A DNA stretch of 64,000 nucleotides from Acanthornis magna (taxonomy: Eukaryota; Chordata; Aves; Passeriformes; Acanthizidae), in contig JAWUZG010000084.1 in assembly GCA_036785705.1 (NCBI GenBank), positions 4,957,001-5,021,000 of the forward strand, written 5' to 3'. Positions within the stretch are counted from its first letter, which is position 1. Every line of letters starts with the position of its first letter. The notes beneath the pieces were generated by a model, which was given only the letters and a program-made list of their open reading frames with translations, was not told the DNA's origin and searched no databases. Below, in pieces: positions 11,850-22,110 of this stretch. The position numbers and the translations under genes were made by a program.

Positions 11850-12150
11850 CTGCACACAGAGGGACAAACACAACAGCAGGAGAACATGAAGCACATGAAA
11901 AATGCCCAAAAGCAACCTTCTCTTGATAATTAAGCTCCCCTCTTATCCTTGTGAAAAGGACAGCAGACGTTCTTCAGACATTTGATGTTAATTATTTGGG
12001 TAACGAACAGTTACAAGCAAATAGGAAAGGTTGCAGCACAAGGTTCTGGTTTCCCAGAAAACACACCCAGTGTTGGCCATATAGCATAGGTTTATATTTT
12101 CCCATGTAAAGATTCACTGCCAACACTTTCACAACCCACTACTGGGTCTG

Positions 12151-12181
12151 AAAGAAGAAAGATGAAGAAAGATGAAGAAAG
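12151..12181. repeat. 10-bp tandem repeat (gaagaaagat)
   Basis: About three copies of a purine-rich 10-base unit in the intron between exons 4 and 5, on the plus strand. Confidence 0.85.
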
Positions 12182-12434
12182 TAGCATTACCAGAAACATA
12201 TCTGGCTTCAATTTCAACACCAATTAAGTGACTAAAACCAAGTTACCCACCAAATTCGTATTTTCACAAAACTGTATGCAAACTTAACGAAAAATACGAA
12301 CAGTGCAAAGATATGAAAAAAAAGGCAAGGTCAAAGTTAGAAAAAAGTATTTTCAGAAGAAACATACACAAATAATTAACACATGGCAAAGAGGAAGAGA
12401 TAATTATTTTTAATATATTTATTTAGAGCATTAC

Positions 12435-12476
12435 CTTGCATTTTTTATCCTGCCTTGTTGGTCTGCATACTCCAAT
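12435..12476 (-). CDS. BMAL1: BMAL1 coding exon 4 (42 nt), region before the bHLH
   Basis: This short exon lies between the acceptor ctcaacag and the donor GCAAG|gtaatg. It completes Arg67, encodes LEYADQQGRIKNA (68-80) and gives two bases of Arg81. It is too short to stand out as an open frame. It was found by following the phase from exon 5 back to exon 3, and it fits the BMAL1 order ...HGRLEY..QGRIKNAREAHSQ. Confidence 0.95.
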
Positions 12477-12834
12477 CTGTTGAGAAATGACATCACAAAG
12501 TTACAGCATTGAAAGCACTCAACCCAATTCTTTTAATGCATCTCTACTGATGCATACCTACTGATCCTCGTTAAGATCAGATTTTTAGAATTTGAATGTT
12601 TATTTAACCTTTCTACAGAAAAGATCAGTATTTATGATATTGCGCCTCAGAGTTTGGGGTTTTTTTAGTTTGTCTGCTTCTTTTTGTTCAAGCAACCTTA
12701 CACAAGCAATCTTTATCCCAGCAGAGAAATAATTTGGGACACCTGACCACAGTGACACTGAGAACAGGCATCCACAGACAGGATCCTGTGTCAGAACTGT
12801 GGAACTGAGATTTCAGTGATTGTATCAACAGTAC

Positions 12835-12873
12835 CTTCCATGTTGGTCATCTTTATCTGTATCCATACCTTCC
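12835..12873 (-). CDS. BMAL1: BMAL1 coding exon 3 (39 nt), acidic segment
   Basis: This short exon follows the acceptor tttctgcag and ends GGAAG|gtactg. It completes Glu54 and encodes EGMDTDKDDQHG (55-66) plus two bases of Arg67. The acidic MDTDKDD segment is typical of BMAL1 just before the bHLH. The phase is 2 in and 2 out, so exon 2 can be skipped without a frameshift. Confidence 0.95.
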
Positions 12874-13759
12874 CTGCAGAAACAGAACAAAGCAACACAT
12901 CACAAACTCAGCAGGATTGGCAGAACTGTTATCCAACTACCATAAAATCAGAATGAAGTATTCCTGCCATCTCTAAATCATAAATACAAAAATAGGAGTA
13001 TAAAAACAACAACCTGGAAGGATTAAAGGAGTTGTGTGGTTTTTGTAACATTAAAACGTTTTCTTAAATTAGTTGTGTCTCCTTCAGAACTCACTAAATG
13101 GCACAGTTTGATGTGTTTGACAGTAAAACATGCTGCAGTTCAAAGATATCATCTGTTACAAAAATGTTTTTTGGTTAACTAGATGGGGGGAAGAAAACCC
13201 AACTTTGTGCAGATGCCTGTATGTTCCATACCTCAGGCTGTCTTATGGTAGTTGATTTTGGGGTAGAAGATGGTAATAACCTAAACTAACACTGGAGATG
13301 GCCAAATACATGGAGAGGATAAAAGTCTGTATGAAACTAACCAGGCACATTTGAAATTAGTACAACTTTCAGTGTAGATACATGGTTTGCTTTTGTTTCA
13401 ACATGAAGAAAAAAAGGAAGGAGGCATGAAGAGTAGGAATAATCCCCCTTATTACATTTTAATATCGTAACCATATGTGTAAAACTAAGCAGCAGAGGAG
13501 AGCAAAAGTTTTCATAGCTGTACTTGGTAAAAAAAGGTAAATGCCTACGACTACACATCTTTTTTTAGACAAAATAATTAGGAAGAGAATATTGGATTTA
13601 TGTAAATCTGTACAACTGTGCTTAAATGGACATTCCTAGGCCTGCTTATTCTGATTTAATATCTACCTGTAAATTTTAAGTCTACAGAAGCCAAAGTCAA
13701 GGAAAAAACACTGGGCATCTTTTTCAAGTGAAACCAATTACTGAAATATTTATACTTAC
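12874..13759 (-). other. BMAL1: BMAL1 intron 2-3 (886 bp)
   Basis: AT-rich, with no recognised repeat or gene. Confidence 0.85.
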
Positions 13760-13780
13760 TCAAAAGGAAAGCCATCGAGT
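13760..13780 (-). CDS. BMAL1: BMAL1 coding exon 2: 21-nt microexon
   Basis: This 21-nt exon is preceded by a long polypyrimidine tract ending tttcttttcag and followed by a strong donor gtaagtata. Joined in phase it completes Gln47 and adds LDGFPF plus two bases of Glu54, a net insertion of seven residues. I remember chicken BMAL1 (about 633 aa) having the same LDGFPFE insert relative to the 626-aa human form, which fits. Because its length is a multiple of three and the flanking phases match, it may be a cassette exon. Confidence 0.93.
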   Translation of the reverse strand, partial: TRWLSF

Positions 13781-14580
13781 CTGAAAAGAAAGAAAAATAA
13801 AAGTACACCATATATAGGAAATAAGAATAATATCTTACATTTTCTGCTGAAATTCTCAAGCTAATTCATATTCTATTTGAAATGAAAAGCACAATGAAAA
13901 CAGGACAATAGCAGTGAGCGTTTTCTAAAGAAACAGGCTTGTTCAAATGAATCTACTTTCTGAAAGAATAATTCTGCTTTTTAAGAAAAGAGAGCACAGT
14001 TCATTACACTTAACGTGAAAAACTAATAAAATAACTAACCTAAATTATGTTATGCAAATCATTGAGATATTGTTTCATCTTCAGAAAGGAAAGATCTGTG
14101 CTTTATGCGTGTTGTCCTTGTGGTTAGATAAATGGGATTTCAGAGGACTCTAAGGCCAGAAATAACAAATAAAAACAAAAATAAAAATAAAGTATCCCAA
14201 GTTTCTCAGTTTTTGATTCTTGCCCAGCAGGACAGATGAACATTTTCCTTTAGTCTAAGTCTAAAGTCCCAAGCTGAACTTTATATAGACTTTATCATAT
14301 AATAAGGAAATTAAACAGAATTTCTACATGCAAACTAACTGCTGGCATCACTTCAAGACTATAAAGTGACCTGAAATACTACTGAACTTTACCATAAGAA
14401 GCTATGTTTTATAAAAGCCTTATGAAAAAGTTTTCTCAACTCAGGCATTAACCTACTTGTTATTCCTGTTCAACACTGGACACATGCCTTCTTAAAAATA
14501 AACATGGCAGCCTTTCATGTATTATTCATTGCACTCTCAGATCAATTATCTTCGTGATCCGTTTTAAAATAATAATAGTA

Positions 14581-14622
<42 letters not shown>

Positions 14623-16559
14623 TTAAATGTTTTCTTCATCTCCCAATCTGTAGACCCAAGTTACTGTCTTAGTCACTGACTCCTGACGCTCACAATTAAA
14701 TAGCACTTGTGACACCACTTTAATTCTGGGATGTTGTTAAAAAAACCCCAGAAAGCAAAATCTAAGAGGTAAAAGGTAAGTCCCTAATGCATCAGGGTAG
14801 TTTTTCTTTTCATGTAATATTTCAATTGAAAACATTACTCCCAAGGAAAGAAATTAACTGCGCATAATCCTCTGCATGAAGTCTTGGATTACAGCGTTTG
14901 ACCAACCCTTGCTGAAGTGACAGCAATAGGTTGGGCAGGAATTTTCCTGGAGGAGTTGCAGGAGAAAAAACTAAAAAATTGTTGAGGAGAGCTGAAAGTG
15001 CAGCTGATGACTCCTCTTGCTTGTAGTCAAGCTCAGGAGGTAAACAAAGAACCACTCTAAAACACTGCTTCTGCCTCCCTTATTCCCTGGCTTCAGTGGT
15101 ATGTGAAGCATCAAAATATACACTTGGATAACTTATGTAAAAAAATCATTAACAAGCAGCAAAAGCTGGAACAGCAGCATTTCTGAACATTTTCCCATAC
15201 GTACATATATAAGGTAGTCTACCTTAAGTTCTACTATCAAAAAGGAACATTTACCAGCCACCATTTACCTTGCAACACAACATGAACTGTGGTATGACTA
15301 TAGCTGTTGTAAACTTATTTTACTAAGGATTCAAGGAAACAGTGTTTTCACACATTTTTAAAAAATGCACACAGAACCTAAAGGGCAGAATTATAACTTA
15401 CAAGAACAAGCTGTCTTTTGGAAAAGAGGACTTGAGTAATGCTTCCTACCCAGAGGAATAAAGATGGAGAAATCCTTTCTAGAGAAGAGGAAGTTGGTAA
15501 GATTGAGGCTGTTCACTGAATTTTGTAGTAGTCAATTTGACTAGAGAGACATCTGCTTTTCAGGGAGACTAAAGACAGTTCAGAAAAATATTTCAAGTTT
15601 TGTGCATAAGTTCTCCTAGAAAGAAGCCCTATGCACAGGGAATCTAATGCATAATTGTCATGCTCAGCATGGATTAAAAATTCTGCCTCTCCTTGTAAAA
15701 CGAGCTGCCAACAATCCAAAGGCCCCAGCAATAAAATTTGTGCTAAGTTACATAAAAATGGACTCTGTGGCTGGATGAATAATGGATGTGGCCACTCACA
15801 AGTTGCCCTGCAGCCACACTTTGTAAGGTTACAATGCAGAGGAGGCTTGCAGAGGGACTCGCAGTAAGTAGGCTGCTCTTGGTGCTCTTGGCGCAGCAGA
15901 CATTGCAGGTTCCAGAGTTCGGCAAACTCTGCTATGACCTTCCCTGTTCTAAAACAGAGTTGGTGAGATTTCTTTCTACAGCTGAGAACCAATACAAGAT
16001 TAAACCAGCTGGTTAAAAGAAAGGCAGCTCTAATACCTCAAACCAGAGACTATACAGATTCATATTCAAATGAGAGACCAAAATAGCTTCATCAGGCAAA
16101 GGTTGGCAGCACATTGATAGGAAGTGACTAAATAGGCAAAAAAAGAGGTGGAGAAAAGGAACTATTCCTAGTTTTGCTTCCACTTTACAATAAATTTATT
16201 ATCTTCCCCCTCTGTTAGTCAGACATTGTATTTCCTACGTAAATGGTCAATATAATCAAGTTACACACTGTACATTTCATCAGTATTAAATGCACTTCCC
16301 CGTCACCCAAAATTATTTCTCCTCACCCTTACCCCATGTGATAGCCCTCAATTCTAGCTGCACTGAGATAACAGCTTAATTTTTATTATTAAGTAATGAA
16401 CTTGCCTCTTAGTGCATAGTACCTTTCTCCTTTCTAAAACCAGGTTGTAAAGAAAAAGTTATTTAAAAATTGCTATAAATATTTCTGTAGTCTTCCCCAC
16501 TGTATTGTTATGTTACCACCTCCTTTTAGCAGTGCTAAATCAAGAGAAATCCAACTTAC
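13781..16559 (-). other. BMAL1: BMAL1 intron 1-2 (2,779 bp)
   Basis: It contains the (AAT)n tract. The 159-codon sense-strand open frame at 15513-15992 is discussed as a finding; no domain is recognised. Confidence 0.85.
14568..14622. repeat. (AAT)n microsatellite
   Basis: About 18 AAT/ATA units with two interruptions (tagtag) near the left end. It lies in the intron between coding exon 1 and the microexon and is probably length-polymorphic. Confidence 0.95.
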
Positions 16560-16703
16560 TGATAATCAGTTGAGCTTCCCTTTCTTTTCCTATTACAGTC
16601 CATTCCTGAAGTACTAAGGGAACTGGAGATCAAGTCAGCAGGGTCTGGTGACATAAAGTCACTAATTGTAGAAGATATGTCCATCCTTTGGTCTGCCATT
16701 GGA
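16560..16703 (-). CDS. BMAL1: BMAL1 coding exon 1 with start codon
   Basis: The ATG is at 16699-16697 in the context tccaATGG. Residues 1-46 read MADQRMDISSTISDFMSPDP, then a Ser-rich stretch, a DCNRKRKGSS basic nuclear-localisation motif and STDY. The exon ends TATCA|gtaagt after two bases of codon 47. Upstream there is a pyrimidine-rich tract and two possible acceptors. Exon starts at 16703 or at 16707 differ by four 5'UTR bases only. The start is chosen because it gives the known BMAL1 N-terminus, and a longer open frame upstream lies in the intron. Confidence 0.95.
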
Positions 16704-17260
16704 CTGTCTAACATTAGGGAAGAAATAAAAAACAACCCACCAACCAAAAAAACACTGCATTAATATAAGCAGACACGTATTTTTATCCTAAAAAGTTATC
16801 TCAAACCTAGCATTCTTTAAAAACTGCAACAATCACAGTTTCTATGATTTCCTCTTGCTGTAAAAATAACAGGTAATTTCTCCTATTCCAGTTACTGCTG
16901 TAGTGAATATGAGCACACAAACCATGACCATTCTCAAAACACATTATGTAACACAATTGTTTTTAAAGAATTGTCAGTGTGATCTTGAACTAAACCAGGT
17001 TTGCTCTTATGCTCCCTGGCCAGCCAATTGCTTCTACGTAACAGAAATATTTCTGACAGGAAACACTTGTTTTAGTGCGTCTCTGCATTTGAAGATTATA
17101 CTATAATAGTTCACAAACATTTTAAGTTCTATTTCCACTGAATTCAGAACATTTTCAAAGAAATAAGCACCTCTGCAGAGCAGACCACACAAATTAAAAA
17201 AAAAAACCCAATCATGGTCTAAGATGACTATTTAAAGGTACAAATTAATCTAATTGTTTT

Positions 17261-17329
17261 TTTAATTCTCTAGACTGCAAATAATTGAAATCTTCACTAT
17301 TTAATCCTCTAGACTGCAAACAATTACAT
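17261..17329. repeat. Imperfect 30-bp direct repeat, 39-bp period
   Basis: Two copies beginning 17261 and 17300 share the core ctctagactgcaaa within AT-rich flanks, with about three differences in 30 bases. It is a local tandem duplication in the BMAL1 intron. Confidence 0.75.
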
Positions 17330-17661
17330 TGTTGGAAGAAATCCTGTGAAAAGTTCACTGCTACATAGCATTGACTGTGAAATAGAAGAGGTTTTACCTG
17401 AAGGCCTGTCTTGGAAGCCTAAATCCACTTGGGCAAAGATGATGATGCTCAGCCCAAAGCAGCTGATAACCTTAGAACTCTTCCATGCCTCATGTTCTGT
17501 TGGCCAAATACTTTCAAAAACCTGAATGGGAGGAAAACCAGCAAGCTTAAGAAACACTTTCAAAACAATTGTTTTAGACACAGTTTACAAAAGCCATAGA
17601 TGTTTCCAACTCAGGGATCAAATATTCATTTCCTTACAAAGTGCAGAAGCTTTATCCATCC

Positions 17662-18068
17662 ATCAAAAGGGTTAGATGTTGGAATGTGCATCTTATAGAA
17701 AACTTGAAGCCTGCAGAACAAAACAATGTTTAATCCCCCGTCCTTCAAAGATGCCAGCTGCTGTTACAGTGGAAAACAAAACAGTAAGGCAAGCCCAAAC
17801 TTATGACCACCTTAAGAGTAAGGCAGTCAGGAGTGAAAGATAAGTCTGTCCTTTGCACTGTGCCAGCAGTTTAACTCACTCTGGCAGCATCTGACAACAA
17901 ATGTGTTCATGACTGTGATTGTGTGATGACTGATTACAAGCAGAGGGACCTTATTCAAAGACGAAAAAATGGCAAAAAGAGCCCAAAATGAAGTGATGCC
18001 AAAGAGATTCTTTCTGCCCAAACCTTGGTCCGTTGGAGATGCACATTCCAACATCTAACCCTTTTGAT
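17662..18068. repeat. Perfect 32-bp inverted repeat enclosing 343 bp
   Basis: The left arm is 17662-17693 (begins atcaaaaggg, ends tgtgcatct). The right arm is 18037-18068 and is its exact reverse complement. Similarity stops abruptly at both ends of each arm. The interior has no recognisable gene. It could be a short non-autonomous DNA transposon with terminal inverted repeats, but no target-site duplication is visible. It could also be a local template-switch inverted duplication. Confidence 0.9.
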
Positions 18069-20178
18069 ACTACAACTCATGCCCTTAAATGTGTCTCTCT
18101 CTCTACTGTAAACATGTGGATGTACTTCCCTTCAACACCACTGTCACCAAACAAGTTTTTCAGCAAAACTTACTATGGAAGACTTAGAAACTGTTGTACA
18201 TTTTCTACTCGCATGAAAATCTCTGTAGTCTATTAGATACACAGTTTTCTGGTTGATGCACCTGTGAGAATCCTGACTGCCTTTCCAACCTGTGACAGCA
18301 GTTGAACTTCCCAAGTGCACAGAACAAGCAGCTCCCATGACACTCTCAGCAGTTTACAAGTCAAACAACCAATATTCTGTCAACATAACGGCATTACAAC
18401 CAATTCTGCTGTCACATATATAGACATGTTATGAGTTATTAGCCAAAAACATCCAAAGCTATTTGGTATCATTTTCTTCAGCTCTGCCAGAGCAGCAAAT
18501 TCAGAATTTCGCAAGCTTAAATTATCTAGTTTTCTGGTCCTGGCAGTGTAAGGTCAGGCAAGTCATTGCCTTAGCACCACCAACTTCAGAAGAGAGGATC
18601 ACGGCTGTTCCGGGAGCAGAGCAACCAAACTGTTGTTGAGGGCTCACTGTCCACCTCGCCCAACAACTTTCCTGTGGTCCTTTCCCAAATAACCCGACCC
18701 CTTTTCCATTTTTGAGAATGTGTGGACATACTGGTACAAGCATGTTAAGAGACCAGCTGACACCAAAACTGACCAAAGCTAAATCAGTACAAATTTAAGT
18801 CAAATTATGCAATTGCACTGAATCCATAACCACGTTTTTTTTGCAAGGCTTTCATTCCCACTCACAGCTATTTGTAGGTCAGGCCCTGCTGTCTCCCTAT
18901 GACAGCCTTTTCCCAGTTGTCTGCTTTGTCTCTCTTACCCCAAGCAGTCCAGCAGCTACAGACTCAATTATGTTACTGTGGGGTATGAGCTTACTGCATC
19001 TCAATTTACCAGTAAAACCAGTCACTGCCCATTTCTCTGGGCTTGGTTCAGACCCAAACCCATTATCTTCAGTCTCAGTTGATGTGCAGACATTAGTTTT
19101 AGCTAAACGTAGTGTGTTTCTGAACACCTCTCTATGTGCTTGTTGAATTCACATTTTACTGCTTTAGATAATTTCATGGACCACCTATGATGACCTTAGA
19201 CAGAAGGCTGGGATGAGCTGGAATGAGCAAAGAAAAAACGGGCTGGAGGAAAAAATGGTTGTAAGTTGGTAAACTTATAACCACAGTCCTTTCCCTTTAA
19301 GAATGCCTGCAACAGTCAGCATTTTAGTTTCAGAGTGAGAACACTGCACAAGTCACTGTGCACTAATGCAAAAAACAAACTGTTGTTCATCTCAAACAAA
19401 AGTTTCATATCGGTTTTATAGAAAAAAACTTGAAATCGAGTATCCATTCAGCTGTGCTATTTTATACCTGCCTATATTTGATAGTTTCAAAGCAGCTATT
19501 TGAAGTGTCTTGACCATTTAAGCAGAAAAAAATACATAAAGAACAGGATTCTCAATTTCTTTTCCATCAGCCCTTTCTCTACCATGTCCCAAATGCTCAT
19601 CCCAGTTCTAACAATCACAGTCCTACATTTTAGCATTACAGGAGTTAAGAACCATACATGTCTCTTGAAATGAGTTTTAAAGTTAAGAAAATGTCAACTC
19701 AATGATCAGAGCAAAAATCAGCATGCCCCACTAAATAGTGAGTTCAGAGAAATGTTTTTTCACAAGGCTTTCTTAAAATTCTGGCAAATTGAATATTTTA
19801 CTGTCTTTTCAGCCTCCAGCTGCTGGATGCTCAATGCCTCAAAAAATTCTCTCTGAGAAGGAACACAAAAGTTACCCATATATATAAGCAAAGTTCAAAT
19901 CTTCCATTTATGATGCCGAACCTGTTGCCAAAGCACTTTAAGGACCTACCTGAAAAAATACCATGGAATCTACTTCCTGATTAAATTCTCCCATACAGGA
20001 GAATCAAATTATATTTTGTCACTGTATCCATGACAGTTTGTCTCTACAGCCTGTTTAGGACTACTTCCTTCAGGATTCCCCTTCCTTGCATTCCATCTTC
20101 CCTTGATCCCCCATAACAAGGCTAATGGGACAGTAAAAAGAAATCTTACTCTTTGTCCATTAAAAAAAAGTGAGATGA

Positions 20179-20265
20179 CACGTGATCAGCTTAATCATGC
20201 AGCAAAGCTGATCACGAGTGCACAAACACCTCTGAGCAAATCAAGGTCACAGCTAAAGTAGGTCA
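20179..20265 (+). promoter_or_regulatory. Candidate intronic clock-type enhancer cluster
   Basis: In the BMAL1 5'UTR intron, 87 bp contain an E-box CACGTG (20179-20184) overlapping a perfect 12-bp hairpin (20181-20192 with 20205-20216), an extended nuclear-receptor half-site TCAAGGTCA (20241-20249) and a perfect RORE AAAGTAGGTCA (20255-20265). The last is identical over 11 bases to the promoter RORE. The motifs are read directly; enhancer function is inference. Confidence 0.45.
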
Positions 20266-21789
20266 ACTACATGAGCCAAGCACCCACCCGGGAGTCAGGA
20301 CCTCTTTACACAAGCCCCATCAGTTCTGGTTACCCCCAGGCAAGTGGCAGCCATGTCCAATGCACACACAGATTTATTCTAAAAAAAATGCAATTCATAA
20401 CTTTATGAATCACAAGTGTCTCGTATCTCAAAAGCCCAATTTCGCAATGACAGAGGAAAACCGTGGCGTGGTTTCCTGAAGAAGTCATTGAAAAGATACT
20501 CATTGTCCCTCTGTGCAATGACTGAACCAAAAACAGCTCCGAAAAGGAAATCATCTACTTCCCTTCACAGCAGTATTCCATTGCTGGAGTTAAGTGTACA
20601 GTACAAACTGCTACAAAACAGAAAAAGTGGCTATTTATCTTCCCTAGCAGCGGTTTGCTGCTGCTGGAGGCTCCCAATACACATGCACTTGGTAATGGGG
20701 GAGATTTCAGCTCAGCAGCATGAGGCCTACAAGTGTCCCTGAGATGATTTCAAGATGCAGACCAGCATCCATGGGCACAAGCAATTCCTGCATCAAAATC
20801 TTTATTATGGAATACTCCATAGCAATCACAGGAAGATCTTTGAACTAAAGCAGTGATAGGATCCTTTGCCCTCAGTACTTAAGGAGCAGTTGTCAGAATA
20901 CTTTGTATCTTCCCAATATATTGATACTGTTTGGTTTTAACGGCACATTTGTGTCCTCTCTGCACTCCCAGAAGACAAAAGCTCTCTGGCTTTCTCTCAC
21001 AAGCAGATGCATCTCACCACACTCTCTGGCACAAAGAAGGGATTTTACCCCGGTTTGCTGGTTGAGGTCACCCTTTTAGCACTCACTCCTCAGAGATCCA
21101 CAGCCCCTGGCAGCCTGTGATCCACATCTGAGTTTTGGAACTCCTCCTGACATCAACAGCTCATGTTTCAACCCTGACCACACAAACAGAGCTGCTCCAG
21201 CCTCCTGCAGCTCCTCCAACCCCTCAGGACAGGGCACAGGGATGCCCTGCTCTGTGGAAGGAAGAGGTACAGTCTCCAAAAATCCCTCTTCCCAAGAGAC
21301 CCCCTCTTCTAACTTCCAGCTCCCCATCCTTCCTAAGGAAAAAGAAGCAGGCTGGAGGGCTTGCCCACGAATTTTAACCAGCCACAAAGCTACAAGATAA
21401 ATGATTTTGACATGGGGGAAAAAGTCTCCAATAAACAGAAGAAAAACTCCATGTACAGTTTCTCACCAGATCAATACACTGCCCAGGTACACCCACAGAT
21501 CAAAACCATCTGTTCATCAGTAGAGTCTCTGAGAAAAAGCAGAACAGGTCATGGCATCACCTCACAGCTTTCCAGACTCTCATAGTGGTGATGGAGACAC
21601 AGAACAATATGCTATATGCTGCATTTTATCTTATCCACAGAACAATGAGACTTCCAGATCAAGAAGGCTCTCAGTTCTTATCTCTTCTTGTTTATATGGG
21701 AAAGTATCTAAAAGCTTTACTTCCAGCTATTTTAACAAAGGACTTCTCTGTTGCCTCAAAACCAAGTGTCAGTGGTAACTAAAATAACT

Positions 21790-22110
21790 TTCTCTTGCAC
21801 TGGGGCGCTCAGAACCAGACCCAGAACACAGAAGTGTCTCAGCAGTGCTCAGTAAATAGGATCACTTCCCTCAGCCTGCTGGCAGCAGAACTCCTAATGC
21901 AATCCAGGAGGCTCTTGGACTTCTTTGCTGCAAGGGCACCATTGCTGGCTCATAAACCATCAATATCTTTTCTGCCAAGCTGTTTTCCAACTGGGCAGTC
22001 CCTAATTTGTTCTGAGACATGGGGTTTTTCCTCGCCAGGTGTAGGACTTGGCATTTCCCTTTGCTAACTTCCTAAGGCTCTTGGTGACCCTTTTCTTTGG
22101 CCTGTAGAGA
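21790..22110 (-). mobile_element. CR1 LINE fragment, ORF2 C-terminal region
   Basis: The plus strand carries the reverse complement of a common avian CR1 ORF2 segment: 'gctgcaagggcaccattgctggctca', then 'tggggtttttcctcgccaggtgtaggacttggca'. On the minus strand this corresponds to the region around ...KCKVLHLG...CALAAKKAN.... It is heavily mutated with stops. Limits are approximate. Confidence 0.7.

Larger units (their letters stand above)
11850..12834 (-). other. BMAL1: BMAL1 introns 4-5 (585 bp) and 3-4 (358 bp)
   Basis: Two short introns flank the 42-nt exon 4 at 12435-12476. A purine tandem repeat lies at 12151-12181. Nothing else is recognised. Confidence 0.85.
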
